Shown here one piece after another: positions 1 through 8,381 of a stretch of 46,852 bases of DNA. The notes beneath the pieces were generated by a model. That model was not told the DNA's origin. It was given only the letters and a program-made list of their open reading frames with translations, and did not search any database. This stretch comes from Acidobacteriota bacterium (GTDB lineage Bacteria; Acidobacteriota; Vicinamibacteria; Marinacidobacterales; Marinacidobacteraceae). Position 1 is the first letter of the stretch. The number at the start of each line of letters is the position of its first letter. The stretch lies in assembly GCA_022826825.1 (NCBI GenBank), contig JAJDUD010000066.1:1-46852 (forward strand), given 5' to 3'. Made by a program: the position numbers and the translations under genes.

Positions 1-205
1 CCATCCCGTGCTTCTCGAAGATCCGGGTCGTGTGGTCCCGGAAGCGCCGCATGAGCGCGTCGAGCCTCCCGGGATGCGCCGTGTAGGTCCGCATCTCGAA
101 GACCGGGCCATCGTCCGCCATCCCGCCCGTCTGCGCGACCGCTCCGGGGGCGGCGAGGCAGGTGGCAAGGAACGCCGCCGCCAGGATGAGTGTTGTCCGA
201 GACAT
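1..205 (-). CDS. NIPSNAP family protein, secreted (5' end only, runs off the left edge)
   Basis: Reading leftwards from the ATG at 205-203, the translation begins MSRTTLILAAAFLATCLAAP, a clear signal peptide ending near AVAQ. It continues with FEMRTYTAHPGRLDALMRRF and an HTTRIFEKHGM segment. This is the start of a NIPSNAP domain, whose usual opening is ELRTYTxxPGKLDxLxxRFRDH...FEKHGM. NIPSNAP is a small dimeric ferredoxin-like alpha/beta domain, and secreted bacterial versions have no settled role. GGAGG lies seven bases upstream of the ATG. About 68 codons are visible and the rest lies outside the window, so total length and domain number cannot be judged. The family call rests on the well-conserved first strand and helix. 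Confidence 0.8.
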   Translation of the reverse strand, partial: MSRTTLILAAAFLATCLAAPGAVAQTGGMADDGPVFEMRTYTAHPGRLDALMRRFRDHTTRIFEKHGM

Positions 206-575
206 GATGGAACCTCCGTTGATTGGGAATCGCAGCCGGCCCGCAACCGCCTCAGGGTACGGGGATTCGGGAACGCAAGCAATCTACGCGGGAGCCGGTC
301 CGCACGAAGCGCCGGAGTGAGGGTGCGCCGCGTCCTCCTCGTGCACAACTCCCCGCGGGTCGGACGCTACTTCTCCGCGCTCCGGTCGGCGATCACCGAG
401 CCCGAGATCCTCGGGTGCCGCGTGCTCGCCCGCCTCCCCCGTCCGGGCCCGCCCCCCGGCACCGCCAGCAGGACGAGACTGGAAGCAAACAAGAGAAGGG
501 CGCGGTGGATCATTCGGACTCTCCCGGCGGATGGGCCGGGTAGCGTACGGGAACGATCAGGAGCGCCGCTCGCCA

Positions 576-625
576 GGAGCGCCGGCGTTCACGCCGGCAT
601 CGCCCGCGCAGCAGGCGAAACTCCC
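576..625 (-). repeat. Two-hairpin intergenic repeat, copy 1
   Basis: Read on the minus strand, this 50-bp unit starts GGGAGTTTCG. Hairpin 1 is CGCCTGC-TGC-GCGGGCG, hairpin 2 is GCCGGCG-TGAA-CGCCGGC, and it ends GCTCC. The 5' GGAG can pair with the 3' CTCC to close a three-way junction. It is inverted relative to copy 2 at 714-763. Confidence 0.85.
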
Positions 626-713
626 GACGCTATCCCGCGACCGGCGCGGCGCACCACGGGGATGGCGCAACGGCGTCCCCGGTCTGGTCCAGTCGATCGG
701 CGCGCTTGGCGGT

Positions 714-763
714 GGGGGTCTCGCGACCTCCGGCCGTGATGCCGCTCTGAAGATCGGCGCTCC
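714..763 (+). repeat. Two-hairpin intergenic repeat, copy 2 (degenerate)
   Basis: The 50-bp length and layout are the same as copy 1, opening GGGGGTCTCG and ending GGCGCTCC. Both stems carry mismatches, which suggests an older copy. It sits just downstream of the sigma-54 activator stop codon. Confidence 0.65.
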
Positions 764-771
764 TCTGCGCT

Positions 772-1773
772 CTACGCGATCCCGTGACGGCGGAGCTTCT
801 GCCAGAGGCTCTGCCGCGAGATGCCCAGCTCCCGCGCAGCGCGGACCCGGCTCCCGGCGGCGCGGCGCAGCGCCCGCAGCAGGACGAGCCGCTCGAAGGC
901 CGCCCGGGCCAGCGCCAGCCTGCGGATCTCCATCACCGCGTCGAGCGGATCGAGCATGGCGGACGCTGGACCGGACGTCTCGGGGCCCTCTCCGGCCACC
1001 ATCTCGGGGCCGATGACCCTGGCCCCCGGCTGCCGCATCAGCGCCTCGGCCAGGACCGATTCCAGTTCGCGGACGTTCCCCGGCCAGTCGCGGCGGACGA
1101 GCGCCTCGAGGGCGTCCGCCGATAGCCGGGCGGGCGCGAGACGATACCGGCGGGCGAGCCGCGTCAGGAGGGCGGCGGCGAGCTCGGGAATCTCCGGCCG
1201 CCGTTCCCGGAGCGGCGGCAGGCGCAGCCGGACGACCCGCAGCCGATAGAAGAGGTCTCGGCGGAACTCCTGCGCGGCGGCGAGCTCGGCAAGCGGCCGG
1301 TGCGTGGCCGCGATCAGGCGGAAGTCGGATCGCCGGACCCGAACCTCTCCGACCCGCCGGAACTCCCGCTCCTGAAGCACCCGGAGCAGGGTCGCCTGTC
1401 CGTGCGGCGAGAGCTCGCCCACCTCGTCCAGAAACAGGGTGCCCCCGTCGGCCGCCTCCAGAAGCCCCGGGCGGGCCGACTCCGCGCCGGTGAACGCGCC
1501 CCGGGCGTGGCCGAAGAACTCCGCCTCCAGCAGCCCGTCGGGCAGCGCGCCGCAGTTCACGGCCACCAGCGGACGGTCCCGCCGCGGGCTCCGGGCATGC
1601 ACATGCCGGGCAAGCAGCTCCTTGCCCGAACCCGTCTCCCCTTCGATCAGCACCGGCACGTCGAAGCGGGCCACGCGCGCCGCCTCCTCGAGCAGCGAAC
1701 GCATGGCCGCCGACGCAGCCACCAGGCCGGCCGGGTGACGCGTCGGTTCAGGCGCGTTCCCGGACGACCGCAC
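772..1773 (-). CDS. Sigma-54 interacting AAA+ transcriptional activator without sensor domain
   Basis: This protein should hydrolyse ATP to remodel sigma-54 RNA polymerase at enhancer-dependent promoters. In its 333 residues I see Walker A GETGSGKE at about 45-52, the sigma-54 contact loop GAFTGA at 92-97, Walker B GGTLFLDEVGE at 110-120, and a Fis-type helix-turn-helix at the C-terminus (ARELGISRQSLWQKLRRHG). There is no receiver, GAF or PAS domain before the AAA+ module, so it is PspF-like in layout and must be controlled by a partner protein or by its own level. The GTG start lies 26 bp inside the 3' end of pheT, which suggests translational coupling to pheST. I cannot name its target genes from the window. 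Confidence 0.9.
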   Translation of the reverse strand: MRSSGNAPEPTRHPAGLVAASAAMRSLLEEAARVARFDVPVLIEGETGSGKELLARHVHARSPRRDRPLVAVNCGALPDGLLEAEFFGHARGAFTGAESARPGLLEAADGGTLFLDEVGELSPHGQATLLRVLQEREFRRVGEVRVRRSDFRLIAATHRPLAELAAAQEFRRDLFYRLRVVRLRLPPLRERRPEIPELAAALLTRLARRYRLAPARLSADALEALVRRDWPGNVRELESVLAEALMRQPGARVIGPEMVAGEGPETSGPASAMLDPLDAVMEIRRLALARAAFERLVLLRALRRAAGSRVRAARELGISRQSLWQKLRRHGIA

Positions 1774-4186
1774 CGTGGTTGGCCTTGAACCGTTTCAAGA
1801 TGGTGCGCCGCACCTTGGCAATGTCGTTTTCGTTCAGCGTCCGGTTGCGAGCCTGGTAGCGGACCGAGATGCCGAGGGACCGCCTCGCCCCTCGTGCCTC
1901 CCCCGGGGCGCCGGAATCCTCGAGCGGGTAGTCGTCGAAGACGCGCGCCTCCACGACGAGGGGGTGTCCGAGCGCCTCCCGAACGAGATCCTGGGCGAGC
2001 GCTTCCGGCCCCACCAGCAGCGCGAAGTCCTCGGCGGCCGACGGATGACGCGGCAGGGGGACGGCGGTGGGCGGCTCCGTCATTCCCGGGGCGGCCTCGA
2101 GCAGGGCCGAGAGGTCCAGCTCCCACAGGAAGGCGTCCTGGCCGACCCCGAAGACCGCCGCGGTTTCGGGATGGACCTGACCCAGCACGCCGACGGCGCT
2201 TCCCTCCACCAAGACTTCCGCCGTCCGGCCGTCAAGCAGGCCGAAACCGCGCGCCGGCCGGAAATCGGCCGAGATGCGCAGCCCGGCGAGGACGTGTTCG
2301 AGGGTGGCCTTGGCGTCGAAGAAGTCGAGCGCGGTTTCGGTCGGGCTGCCGAAACGGTCCGACCCGGCTCCCACGACGAGCCCGACCGCCTGCTCCCGCT
2401 CCTCCGGACGGCCGTCGGCGCTGCCGGATGCGGGGTGATAGGACCTTCCGACTTCGAACAGCCGTACGGTCCTGGCGCCCCGGGCCACGTTCGAGGCGGC
2501 CGCGCGCAGGATCCCGGGGCGAAGCGAGGTCCGCAGGGTGTCGCGGGCCTCTCCCAGCGGGTTCCGCACCTTGAGAAGGGGCGTGTCGCGCAACTCCGGC
2601 GGGGTCACCGCCGCGAGGTCCGCATCCGACAGCAGCGAGTAGGTCTGCGCCTCGTAGAGCGCCGCTTCCGCCGCGAGATCCCGCACCCGCTCCCGCAGTT
2701 CGCGGGCTGGGAGCGGCGGATGATGGGGAATGGCGCCGGCCAGCGGCGCCGCCGGCAGGTCGTCGTAGCCCGCGACCCGCGCGACCTCCTCCACCAGGTC
2801 GTCCGGAACCCGCACGTCCCGGCGCCAGTAGGGAACGCCGACCGTCAGGGCTGTCTCGTCCTCCTCGACCTCGAATCCGAGGCCGTCCAGCGCCGCCCGC
2901 ACCGCCCGCCGCGGTATCTCCATGCCGAGGACCTGGGGAATCCGCGAACGGCGCAGCCGGATGGTGACTGCCGGTTCCCGCACCGGCCAGGAGTCCACCA
3001 TGCCCGCGGCGACGCGTCCGCCCGCGTACTCGGCGAGCAGCCGGCAGACCCGGGCGGAGGCGACCTCCGGCATCTCCGCCGGCAGGCCCCACGCGAAGCG
3101 CCGGGCGGCGTCGGAGAGCAGGTCGAAGGTCCGGGCCGTGCGCCGCACGCCCGTGGGCTCGAAGTTCGCGACCTCCAGCAGGACGTTCCGGGTGGAATCG
3201 GTGATTTCGGTCTCGAGACCCCCCATCACCCCGGCGAGCGCGATGGCCCCGCCCGGATCGGCGATCACCAGCCGGTCCGGGTCGAGTTGCCGCGTCCTGC
3301 CGTCCAGGGTGGCCAGCGTTTCGCCGGACGCCGCCCGCCGCACGATGATGCGTCCGTCGCGCACGGTGTCGTAGTCGAACGCGTGGACGGGCTGGCCCAG
3401 CTCGAGCATCACGTAGTTGGTGATGTCCACCAGGTTGTTGATGGGCCGCATGCCGGCGGCCGTCAGCCGTTCCTGCATCCAGGCGGGCGCAGGGGCGATC
3501 TCCACGTCCTCGATCAGTGCAAGGGTGAAGCGGCGGCAGAGGTCGGGATCGGCGATCTCGACCGAGGCGCGTCCCTCGATGGCGGGCCCCGGCCTCGGTG
3601 TCGAGAGCTGCGGCGGAGTCAGGGGCGCGCCGGTGAGCGCCGCAACCTCGCGCGCCACCCCCAGCACGCACAGCGCGTCCGCCCGGTTCGGAGTGAGATC
3701 GAACACGAAGACCCGGTCTCCGAGCACATCGCGCAGCGGCGTTCCCGGCGGCCGGGAGGTGTCCAGAACGAGGATCCCCTCGTGTTCGGCGGAGAGACCC
3801 AGTTCCGCTTCCGAACACACCATCCCGCCGGAGACCACGCCCCGGATGCGGGACTTCTTCAGCTTGCGCGGACTCCCGGTGCGGGCGTCGGTCAGCATCG
3901 CCCCCTCCGAGGCGAACGCGATGTCCTGACCGGCGGCCACGTTCGAGGCGCCGCAGACGACCGTCTGGCGCTCGCCGCCCTTGTCCACCGTAACCAGCCG
4001 GAGGCGGTCGGCATCCGGGTGGGGCCGCACATCCAGCACCCGCCCGACGACCACCCGGTCCCAGTCGCCCCCCGTTCGTTCGATGTCCGTCACTTCGAGG
4101 CCGGCCAGGGTCAGCCGGTGGGCCAGCGCCTCGATGTCCTCCGGGAGCGGCACCATGGTTTCGAGCCACCGGAGAGGGACGCGCAC
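1748..4186 (-). CDS. pheT: Phenylalanine--tRNA ligase beta subunit
   Basis: This is the beta subunit of the cytoplasmic alpha2-beta2 PheRS, which charges tRNA-Phe and carries the editing (B3/B4) site. The 812 residues match the usual bacterial length of about 800. Visible regions are an N-terminal EMAP/OB-type tRNA-binding domain (GRVLDVRPHPDADRLRLV, then CGASNVAAGQ), the B3/B4 editing region (MRPINNLVDITNYVMLELGQ), the B5 domain, and a C-terminal ferredoxin-fold anticodon-binding domain ending near NDIAKVRRTILKRF. The start is a GTG with GGAG upstream (GGAGTTCGATCAAG). It follows pheS by 15 bp and overlaps the sigma-54 activator gene downstream, so the three probably form one transcript. Confidence 0.97.
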   Translation of the reverse strand: MRVPLRWLETMVPLPEDIEALAHRLTLAGLEVTDIERTGGDWDRVVVGRVLDVRPHPDADRLRLVTVDKGGERQTVVCGASNVAAGQDIAFASEGAMLTDARTGSPRKLKKSRIRGVVSGGMVCSEAELGLSAEHEGILVLDTSRPPGTPLRDVLGDRVFVFDLTPNRADALCVLGVAREVAALTGAPLTPPQLSTPRPGPAIEGRASVEIADPDLCRRFTLALIEDVEIAPAPAWMQERLTAAGMRPINNLVDITNYVMLELGQPVHAFDYDTVRDGRIIVRRAASGETLATLDGRTRQLDPDRLVIADPGGAIALAGVMGGLETEITDSTRNVLLEVANFEPTGVRRTARTFDLLSDAARRFAWGLPAEMPEVASARVCRLLAEYAGGRVAAGMVDSWPVREPAVTIRLRRSRIPQVLGMEIPRRAVRAALDGLGFEVEEDETALTVGVPYWRRDVRVPDDLVEEVARVAGYDDLPAAPLAGAIPHHPPLPARELRERVRDLAAEAALYEAQTYSLLSDADLAAVTPPELRDTPLLKVRNPLGEARDTLRTSLRPGILRAAASNVARGARTVRLFEVGRSYHPASGSADGRPEEREQAVGLVVGAGSDRFGSPTETALDFFDAKATLEHVLAGLRISADFRPARGFGLLDGRTAEVLVEGSAVGVLGQVHPETAAVFGVGQDAFLWELDLSALLEAAPGMTEPPTAVPLPRHPSAAEDFALLVGPEALAQDLVREALGHPLVVEARVFDDYPLEDSGAPGEARGARRSLGISVRYQARNRTLNENDIAKVRRTILKRFKANHGAVVRERA

Positions 4187-4201
4187 CTTGATCGAACTCC
4201 T

Positions 4202-5209
4202 CTAGAACTGGCGCAGGAAGCGCAGGTCGTTCTCGTAGAAGCGGCGGATATCCCGGATCCCGTGCCGGAGCATCGCGATCCGCTCGACGCCGAGTCCCGC
4301 CGCGAACCCGGTGTAGATCTCCGGGTCGTACCCCATGTTGGCCAGGATCTCGGGATGCACCATGCCGGCCCCGAGGATCTCGATCCAGCCGTCGGGACTG
4401 CTGATCGAGACCTCGACCCCGGGCTCCACGAACGGGAAGTAGTCGCAACGGAAACGAATCTCCCGGTCCTCCCCGAAGAGATGCCGGGCGAATTCGTAGA
4501 GGGTGCCCTTGAGGTGCGCGAGGGTGAGGCCGCGGTCCACGGCGAGGACCTCCGTCTGGGTGATCATCCACTCGTGAGTGGCGTCGGTGGCCTCGTTCCG
4601 GTACGTGCGTCCGGGGGCGATGAGCCGGATCGGGGGCTCGTGCCGCTCCATGTAGCGGATCTGGTTCGGTGAGGTGTGCGTGCGCAGCAGGAGCGGTGCG
4701 GCGCCGTCGGGGCCGTCCAGGTAGAACGTGTCCATGGCGTCCCGCGCCGGGTGATCGGCGGGGATCCGGAGCGCCTCGAAGTTGTAGTACTCGAGTTCCA
4801 CCTCGGGTCCCTCGATCACGTGGAACCCCATCGTGGCGAAGGCGGCAACGATGGCCCGCTCCGTTCTCGTGATCGGATGCAGTCCACCGACGGGAAGTGG
4901 ACGTCCCGGAAGACTGACGTCGAGGGACGCCAGGTTCTCGGTCCGGCGCGCCTTCAGTTCGGCCTGTTTCGCCTTCAGCGCCTGCCCGAGCCGGTTCTTC
5001 GCGTCATTCAGCAGCCGGCCGGCCGCGGCCCGCCGGGAGGGATCGAGTCCGCCGAGGGCGCGAAGCGACAGCACCAGCCGTGATTTGCGCCCGAGGTGTT
5101 CCGTGCGCCACGACTCGACGTCGCGTTCCCCGCTGAGGCCCGCGAGCGCCCCGATCGCCTCCGACACTTCCTCGGCAGAGAGCAGGGAATCCGGATGGGG
5201 GACGGTCAC
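4202..5209 (-). CDS. pheS: Phenylalanine--tRNA ligase alpha subunit
   Basis: This is the catalytic alpha subunit of class II PheRS. At 335 residues it is of normal bacterial length. An N-terminal coiled-coil arm for tRNA binding is followed by the class II core, with motif 2 at HTSPNQIRYM...PGRTYRNE and the following THEWMITQTE. Motif 3 is GLGVERIAMLRHGIRDIR, close to the C-terminus FYENDLRFLRQF. The GTG start has GGAG about seven bases upstream. It overlaps (GTGA) the stop of a possible 27-codon upstream ORF. Confidence 0.97.
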   Translation of the reverse strand: MTVPHPDSLLSAEEVSEAIGALAGLSGERDVESWRTEHLGRKSRLVLSLRALGGLDPSRRAAAGRLLNDAKNRLGQALKAKQAELKARRTENLASLDVSLPGRPLPVGGLHPITRTERAIVAAFATMGFHVIEGPEVELEYYNFEALRIPADHPARDAMDTFYLDGPDGAAPLLLRTHTSPNQIRYMERHEPPIRLIAPGRTYRNEATDATHEWMITQTEVLAVDRGLTLAHLKGTLYEFARHLFGEDREIRFRCDYFPFVEPGVEVSISSPDGWIEILGAGMVHPEILANMGYDPEIYTGFAAGLGVERIAMLRHGIRDIRRFYENDLRFLRQF

Positions 5210-5289
5210 AGACGCACTCCGAAGCAGGCAGGTAGGCGGACGGAACGATCGCTGACGACACTGCCGGTTTCCGCCGGATCTTTTTTCAT
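5206..5289 (-). CDS. Possible 27-codon upstream ORF coupled to pheS
   Basis: The ATG at 5289 opens a 27-residue frame starting MKKDPAETG and ending ACFGVRL. Its TGA overlaps the GTG start of pheS as GTGA. That geometry is typical of a translated leader coupled to the next gene. It has only one Phe codon, so it does not look like a classical Phe attenuator peptide. No strong Shine-Dalgarno precedes it, and TAAGAT just upstream could be a -10 box that overlaps this start. Chance is a real alternative. Confidence 0.3.
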   Translation of the reverse strand: MKKDPAETGSVVSDRSVRLPACFGVRL

Positions 5290-5330
5290 CTTACCCGCGA
5301 TCCGGCCTCCGCGGAGCCGGCAATCCGGCT

Positions 5331-5360
5331 TTGACAGACTCCGCCGCCGGAATGTAAAGT
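5331..5360 (+). promoter_or_regulatory. Sigma-70 type promoter of tRNA-fMet
   Basis: A perfect -35 TTGACA at 5331-5336 is followed, 18 bp later, by TAAAGT at 5355-5360 as the -10. Transcription would begin near 5367, about 15 bases before the mature tRNA. Confidence 0.7.
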
Positions 5361-5381
5361 GCCCGTCCCCCACAATCCGGA

Positions 5382-5456
<75 letters not shown>

Positions 5457-5624
5457 CCGGATTGGGCCCGGGCCGCAGGACAGGCGGCCCCGTCTTGGTG
5501 CGAAGACACCCCGTCCGGCCCCATCCGGTTCCATGAACCCTCCGATCCCCGGGCAGGCCCGGCCACGTGAGGCGCGCCACCGCCCCGAGTCTCCCGCAGC
5601 AGGACGTCCCGGCCGGAGCATTGC

Positions 5625-6656
5625 GTGAACGTTTTCGGGCCCTGGCTGCGCGCCCGGTGGCGCTTCGGCTTCGGCGCCGCCGCTACGGCGGCCGCCGGGG
5701 TCGTCATCTCCGGCACGCTCGGGTTCATGTGGATCGAATCGTGGAATCTGGCGGACGCGTTCTACATGACGATCATCACGGTCTCGACGGTGGGCTACGC
5801 CGAGGTGCAGCCGCTCTCGCCGGCTGGCCGGATCTTCGCGGTGTTTCTCATTGGCGGCGGAGTGGCAACCCTGGGTTACTCGTTCGGGGCTCTGGCGCAG
5901 TGGGTCACACAAGCCCCGATGCAGCGACAGGAAAGGAGAATCCGACGCATGAAGGACCACATCATCGTCTGCGGCTTCGGGAGGATGGGCCGGCGGGTGA
6001 CGGCCGGCCTCCTCCGGCACGGGAACGAGGTGTGCGTGATCGAGGACTCCTCCGACAGCGTCGAAGCGGCGATCCGGCTGGGAGTCGGCGTGATCCACGG
6101 AGATTCCACCGCCGAAGAGACGCTTGAGCGGGCCGGAGTCCGGCGGGCTTCGACCATCGTCGCCCTGTTGCCGAACGACGGCGACAACCTGTCGATCACC
6201 ATGACCGCCAAGGCGCTTCGCCCCGGAATCCGGGTCATCGCCCGGTCCGAAGAAGATCGTTCCCGCGCGAATCTGGAACGGGCGGGCGCCGCCACCCACG
6301 ACGTCATCTCGCCGCACCTCACCGCCAGCCGCGTCGTGCTACGCAATCTCTGCGGTTCGGACACGCACCATCTCCTGCACGGGATTTCCGAGATGACCCA
6401 TCCGGGCTTCGGGTCCGCCGAGCTCCTCGTGACCCCCGAGTCCGACCTGGCAGGGAGAACGATCTCCGATTCCGCCCTCGGTCGGGAAGCCAACGTCCTC
6501 GTCCTGGCGATTCGGCGCGACGGACAGGAACTCACGATCGCGCCAAGGGGCGATCAGCGGATCCGGCGCGGCGACAAGCTCATGCTCATCGGAGATCGGG
6601 AGGATCTGACAAAGCTGGGGGCGTCCATCGAGGAGTACCAGGCGGAAACCCGCTGA
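5625..6656 (+). CDS. TrkA-N/RCK domain potassium channel (MthK-like layout)
   Basis: A two-TM ion-channel pore is fused to a cytoplasmic RCK regulatory module (343 aa). TM1 lies at about 16-36, the pore helix and filter at about 45-60, and TM2 at about 68-90. The RCK nucleotide-binding fold starts at DHIIVCGFGRMGRR (111-124), and a TrkA-C domain fills the last 90 residues (SELLVTPESDLAGRT...LMLIGDREDL). The filter reads TVGYAE (55-60), so the last Gly of TVGYG is Ala. A second start, the ATG at 5949 (Met109), has AAAGGAG ten bases upstream and would produce the RCK part alone. The gene starts with GTG. Channel identity is sure; selectivity is not. Confidence 0.88.
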   Translation: MNVFGPWLRARWRFGFGAAATAAAGVVISGTLGFMWIESWNLADAFYMTIITVSTVGYAEVQPLSPAGRIFAVFLIGGGVATLGYSFGALAQWVTQAPMQRQERRIRRMKDHIIVCGFGRMGRRVTAGLLRHGNEVCVIEDSSDSVEAAIRLGVGVIHGDSTAEETLERAGVRRASTIVALLPNDGDNLSITMTAKALRPGIRVIARSEEDRSRANLERAGAATHDVISPHLTASRVVLRNLCGSDTHHLLHGISEMTHPGFGSAELLVTPESDLAGRTISDSALGREANVLVLAIRRDGQELTIAPRGDQRIRRGDKLMLIGDREDLTKLGASIEEYQAETR

Positions 6657-6711
6657 GGGGCCGGGAGCGGAGGCAGACAGTCCGGCGGGCTGGTCCGGGT
6701 TTCCCGCGGAA

Positions 6712-7134
6712 GTGCCGATGCCTCCTCCAGAGCCTCGCAGCTATCGCGCCTGCCTCGCGTACGGAGCCGCCTACACCGGCGTCTTCGGGGTGGTCGCCGC
6801 GGGACGCCTCCTGTTGATGGACGACGCGGGGGCTTTCTCAGTCGCGGACCTGGCCGCGGTCATCCCGGGGTTGGTCTTCGCTTACGCCGCCGGGTGCGTC
6901 TTCGCCCTGCCCCTGATCTGGACCTTGCGGCGTTTCCGGATGAGTCCGCGAATCCCCATCCTGTTCTGGTCGGCGGCGGTGCCGGTTTCCGCGCTCGGGA
7001 GCGTTCTCGGGGGACTGCTCGGCCCGCCGGGCATCCTGCTCCTGGGCGGAGTACCCATCCTGGCCGCGCTCGGGTTGGCCTTCGCCGTCCAGGCGATCTG
7101 GACGCGGCGCAACTCCGCGGCGGCGAAAGGCTGA
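6712..7134 (+). CDS. Small integral membrane protein of unknown function
   Basis: The 140 residues hold four hydrophobic segments, at about 13-32, 42-66, 80-104 and 106-127, with short charged connections (LRRFRMSPRI). I do not recognise a family. The start is either the GTG at 6712 or the ATG two codons later, and no strong ribosome binding site separates the two. It follows the K+ channel gene by 55 bp on the same strand. Its TGA ends exactly on the last base of the convergent tRNA-Thr gene. Codon use and the regular hydrophobic pattern favour a real gene, but no function can be assigned. Confidence 0.6.
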   Translation: MPMPPPEPRSYRACLAYGAAYTGVFGVVAAGRLLLMDDAGAFSVADLAAVIPGLVFAYAAGCVFALPLIWTLRRFRMSPRIPILFWSAAVPVSALGSVLGGLLGPPGILLLGGVPILAALGLAFAVQAIWTRRNSAAAKG

Positions 7135-7205
7135 GCCGGCGAGTGGATTTGAACCACCGACCTGCTGATTACGAATCAGCTGCTCTACCCCTGAGCTACA
7201 CCGGC
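7134..7205 (-). tRNA. tRNA-Thr (anticodon CGT)
   Basis: On the minus strand the acceptor GCCGGTG pairs with CGCCGGC, the anticodon stem is GCTGA/TCAGC with loop TTCGTAA, and the T arm is GGTGG-TTCAAAT-CCACT. The anticodon (7171-7173 complement) is CGT, which reads ACG. The G1-C72 and C2-G71 pairs fit threonine identity. CCA is not encoded. Confidence 0.95.
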
Positions 7206-7216
7206 TAGCCTTCGCA

Positions 7217-7222
7217 ATTGTA
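7217..7222 (-). promoter_or_regulatory. Probable -10 box of tRNA-Thr
   Basis: TACAAT on the minus strand lies 11 bases before the mature tRNA 5' end, which places transcription start near 7210. No good -35 is seen at 16-18 bp spacing. Confidence 0.5.
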
Positions 7223-7331
7223 GGCCGGCGCCGGAACGCGGAGGAGCCCCCGGGCCCGGCCGCCTCGAATCGGAGATCCCCCGGCCGGGTGGCGCGGGGC
7301 GCGACTGCGAAGCGCGGAAACCCCCTTGCCC

Positions 7332-8381
7332 ATGACAAGAGACCCCCCGCACCGGCCGGCAGACGGCGATCTCGCCTGGCAGCGGCACATTCTCGAAGGG
7401 GTCGCGCGGACGTTCGCGCTCACCATCCGCCCCCTGCCCGGAAATCTCTACGACGCTACCGGGAATCTCTACCTCCTGTGCCGGATCGCCGACACGATCG
7501 AGGACGAGCCGGCCCTCTCGCCGGAAGAGAAGGAGACCTTCTCGAGCCGCCTTGTCGAGCTGGTGTCGGGCCGGGGCGACCCTGCCATCTTCTCCCGCGA
7601 CCTGGAGGCGCGGCTGTCGGCCGCCACCACCGCAAGCGAGCGGGGCCTGATCGCCAATGCGGGGCGGGTGCTGCGCATCACGGTCCGGTTCAGCGACGCG
7701 CAGCGCGGGGCGATCCAGCGCTGCGTGCGCATCATGACGCGCGGGATGGTGGAGTTTCAGCGCGGCGCAACCATCCGCGGCCTCCGGAGCCTCGAGCACC
7801 TCAACCGCTATTGCTATCACGTTGCGGGGGTGGTGGGAGAAACGCTCACGGCGCTGTTCTGCGAGTACTCCGCCGCGACGCGCGAGCGGCGCGAGGACCT
7901 GCTCGCGCTGTCGGTTCGCTTCGGCCAGGGGCTCCAGATGATCAACGTCCTCAAGGACATCTGGGAGGACCACCACCGCGGCGCCTGTTGGCTGCCGCGC
8001 GACGTGTTCCGCGCGGCGGGTCTCGAACTCGACTCGCTTCCCGCCGGAAGGACCGATCCGGCATTCGCCGCCGGACTGCTCGAACTCGTTGCCGTCACCC
8101 GCCAGCATCTCGAAGCGGCGCTCCGCTACACGCTCATCATTCCCTCGCGGGAGACCGGCATTCGGCGGTTCTGCCTGTGGCCCCTGGGGCTGGCGATGCT
8201 CACCCTGCGGCGCATTCGGCGGACGCCGACGTTCACGAGCGGGAGCGAGGTCAAGGTGTCCCGCCGCAGCGTCTGGGCGGTCGTGGTGATCACCAGTGTC
8301 TTCGCCCGCTCGAATCTGGCTCTCCGGCTCCTTTTCAGACTGTGCGCCCGGGGCCTTCCGCAGCCATCGGCGGGGACATGA
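7332..8381 (+). CDS. Squalene/phytoene synthase family protein, paralogue 1
   Basis: This is a head-to-head prenyl synthase of the all-alpha isoprenoid fold that would condense two farnesyl or geranylgeranyl diphosphates. The two Mg-binding aspartate motifs are intact: DTIED in the first third and DIWED near residue 210. The family segments YCYHVAGVVGETLTALF and GQGLQMINVLKDIWED are clear. The C-terminus carries two hydrophobic stretches (FCLWPLGLAML and SVWAVVVITSVF) that could anchor it in the membrane. I chose ATG 7332 over the TTG two codons earlier. Its TGA overlaps the ATG of paralogue 2. Squalene is the likelier product given the squalene-synthase-like motif spacing, but phytoene-type products cannot be excluded. 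Confidence 0.85.
   Translation: MTRDPPHRPADGDLAWQRHILEGVARTFALTIRPLPGNLYDATGNLYLLCRIADTIEDEPALSPEEKETFSSRLVELVSGRGDPAIFSRDLEARLSAATTASERGLIANAGRVLRITVRFSDAQRGAIQRCVRIMTRGMVEFQRGATIRGLRSLEHLNRYCYHVAGVVGETLTALFCEYSAATRERREDLLALSVRFGQGLQMINVLKDIWEDHHRGACWLPRDVFRAAGLELDSLPAGRTDPAFAAGLLELVAVTRQHLEAALRYTLIIPSRETGIRRFCLWPLGLAMLTLRRIRRTPTFTSGSEVKVSRRSVWAVVVITSVFARSNLALRLLFRLCARGLPQPSAGT

Larger units (their letters stand above)
206..771. other. Intergenic spacer without a convincing gene, holding two copies of the two-hairpin repeat
   Basis: This 566-bp stretch separates the NIPSNAP start from the 3' end of the sigma-54 activator gene. I see no ORF with family resemblance. Two copies of the dispersed repeat lie in it, one inverted (576-625) and one direct and degenerate (714-763), the latter ending 8 bases before the neighbouring stop codon. 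A short protein-like stretch beginning at the GTG at 323 is discussed under the rejected items. Confidence 0.6.

Noticed and set aside
323..739. Protein-like stretch from GTG 323 (VRRVLLVHNSPRVGRYFSAL), possibly a sugar-polymer or glycosyltransferase start
   Set aside because: Only about 40 residues look natural. The frame then runs into low-quality Arg/Pro-rich sequence and through a repeat copy. I cannot tie it to a family, so it stays unannotated.
1775..4672. Very long open frame (965 codons) on the plus strand opposite pheT and pheS
   Set aside because: It is antisense to two certain genes, the composition is typical of a high-GC shadow frame, and it has no domain.
6838..7338. Minus-strand frame with SSGVEQLIRNQQVGGSNPLA over tRNA-Thr
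   Set aside because: This is again a translated tRNA. The tRNA fold is complete and explains the sequence.
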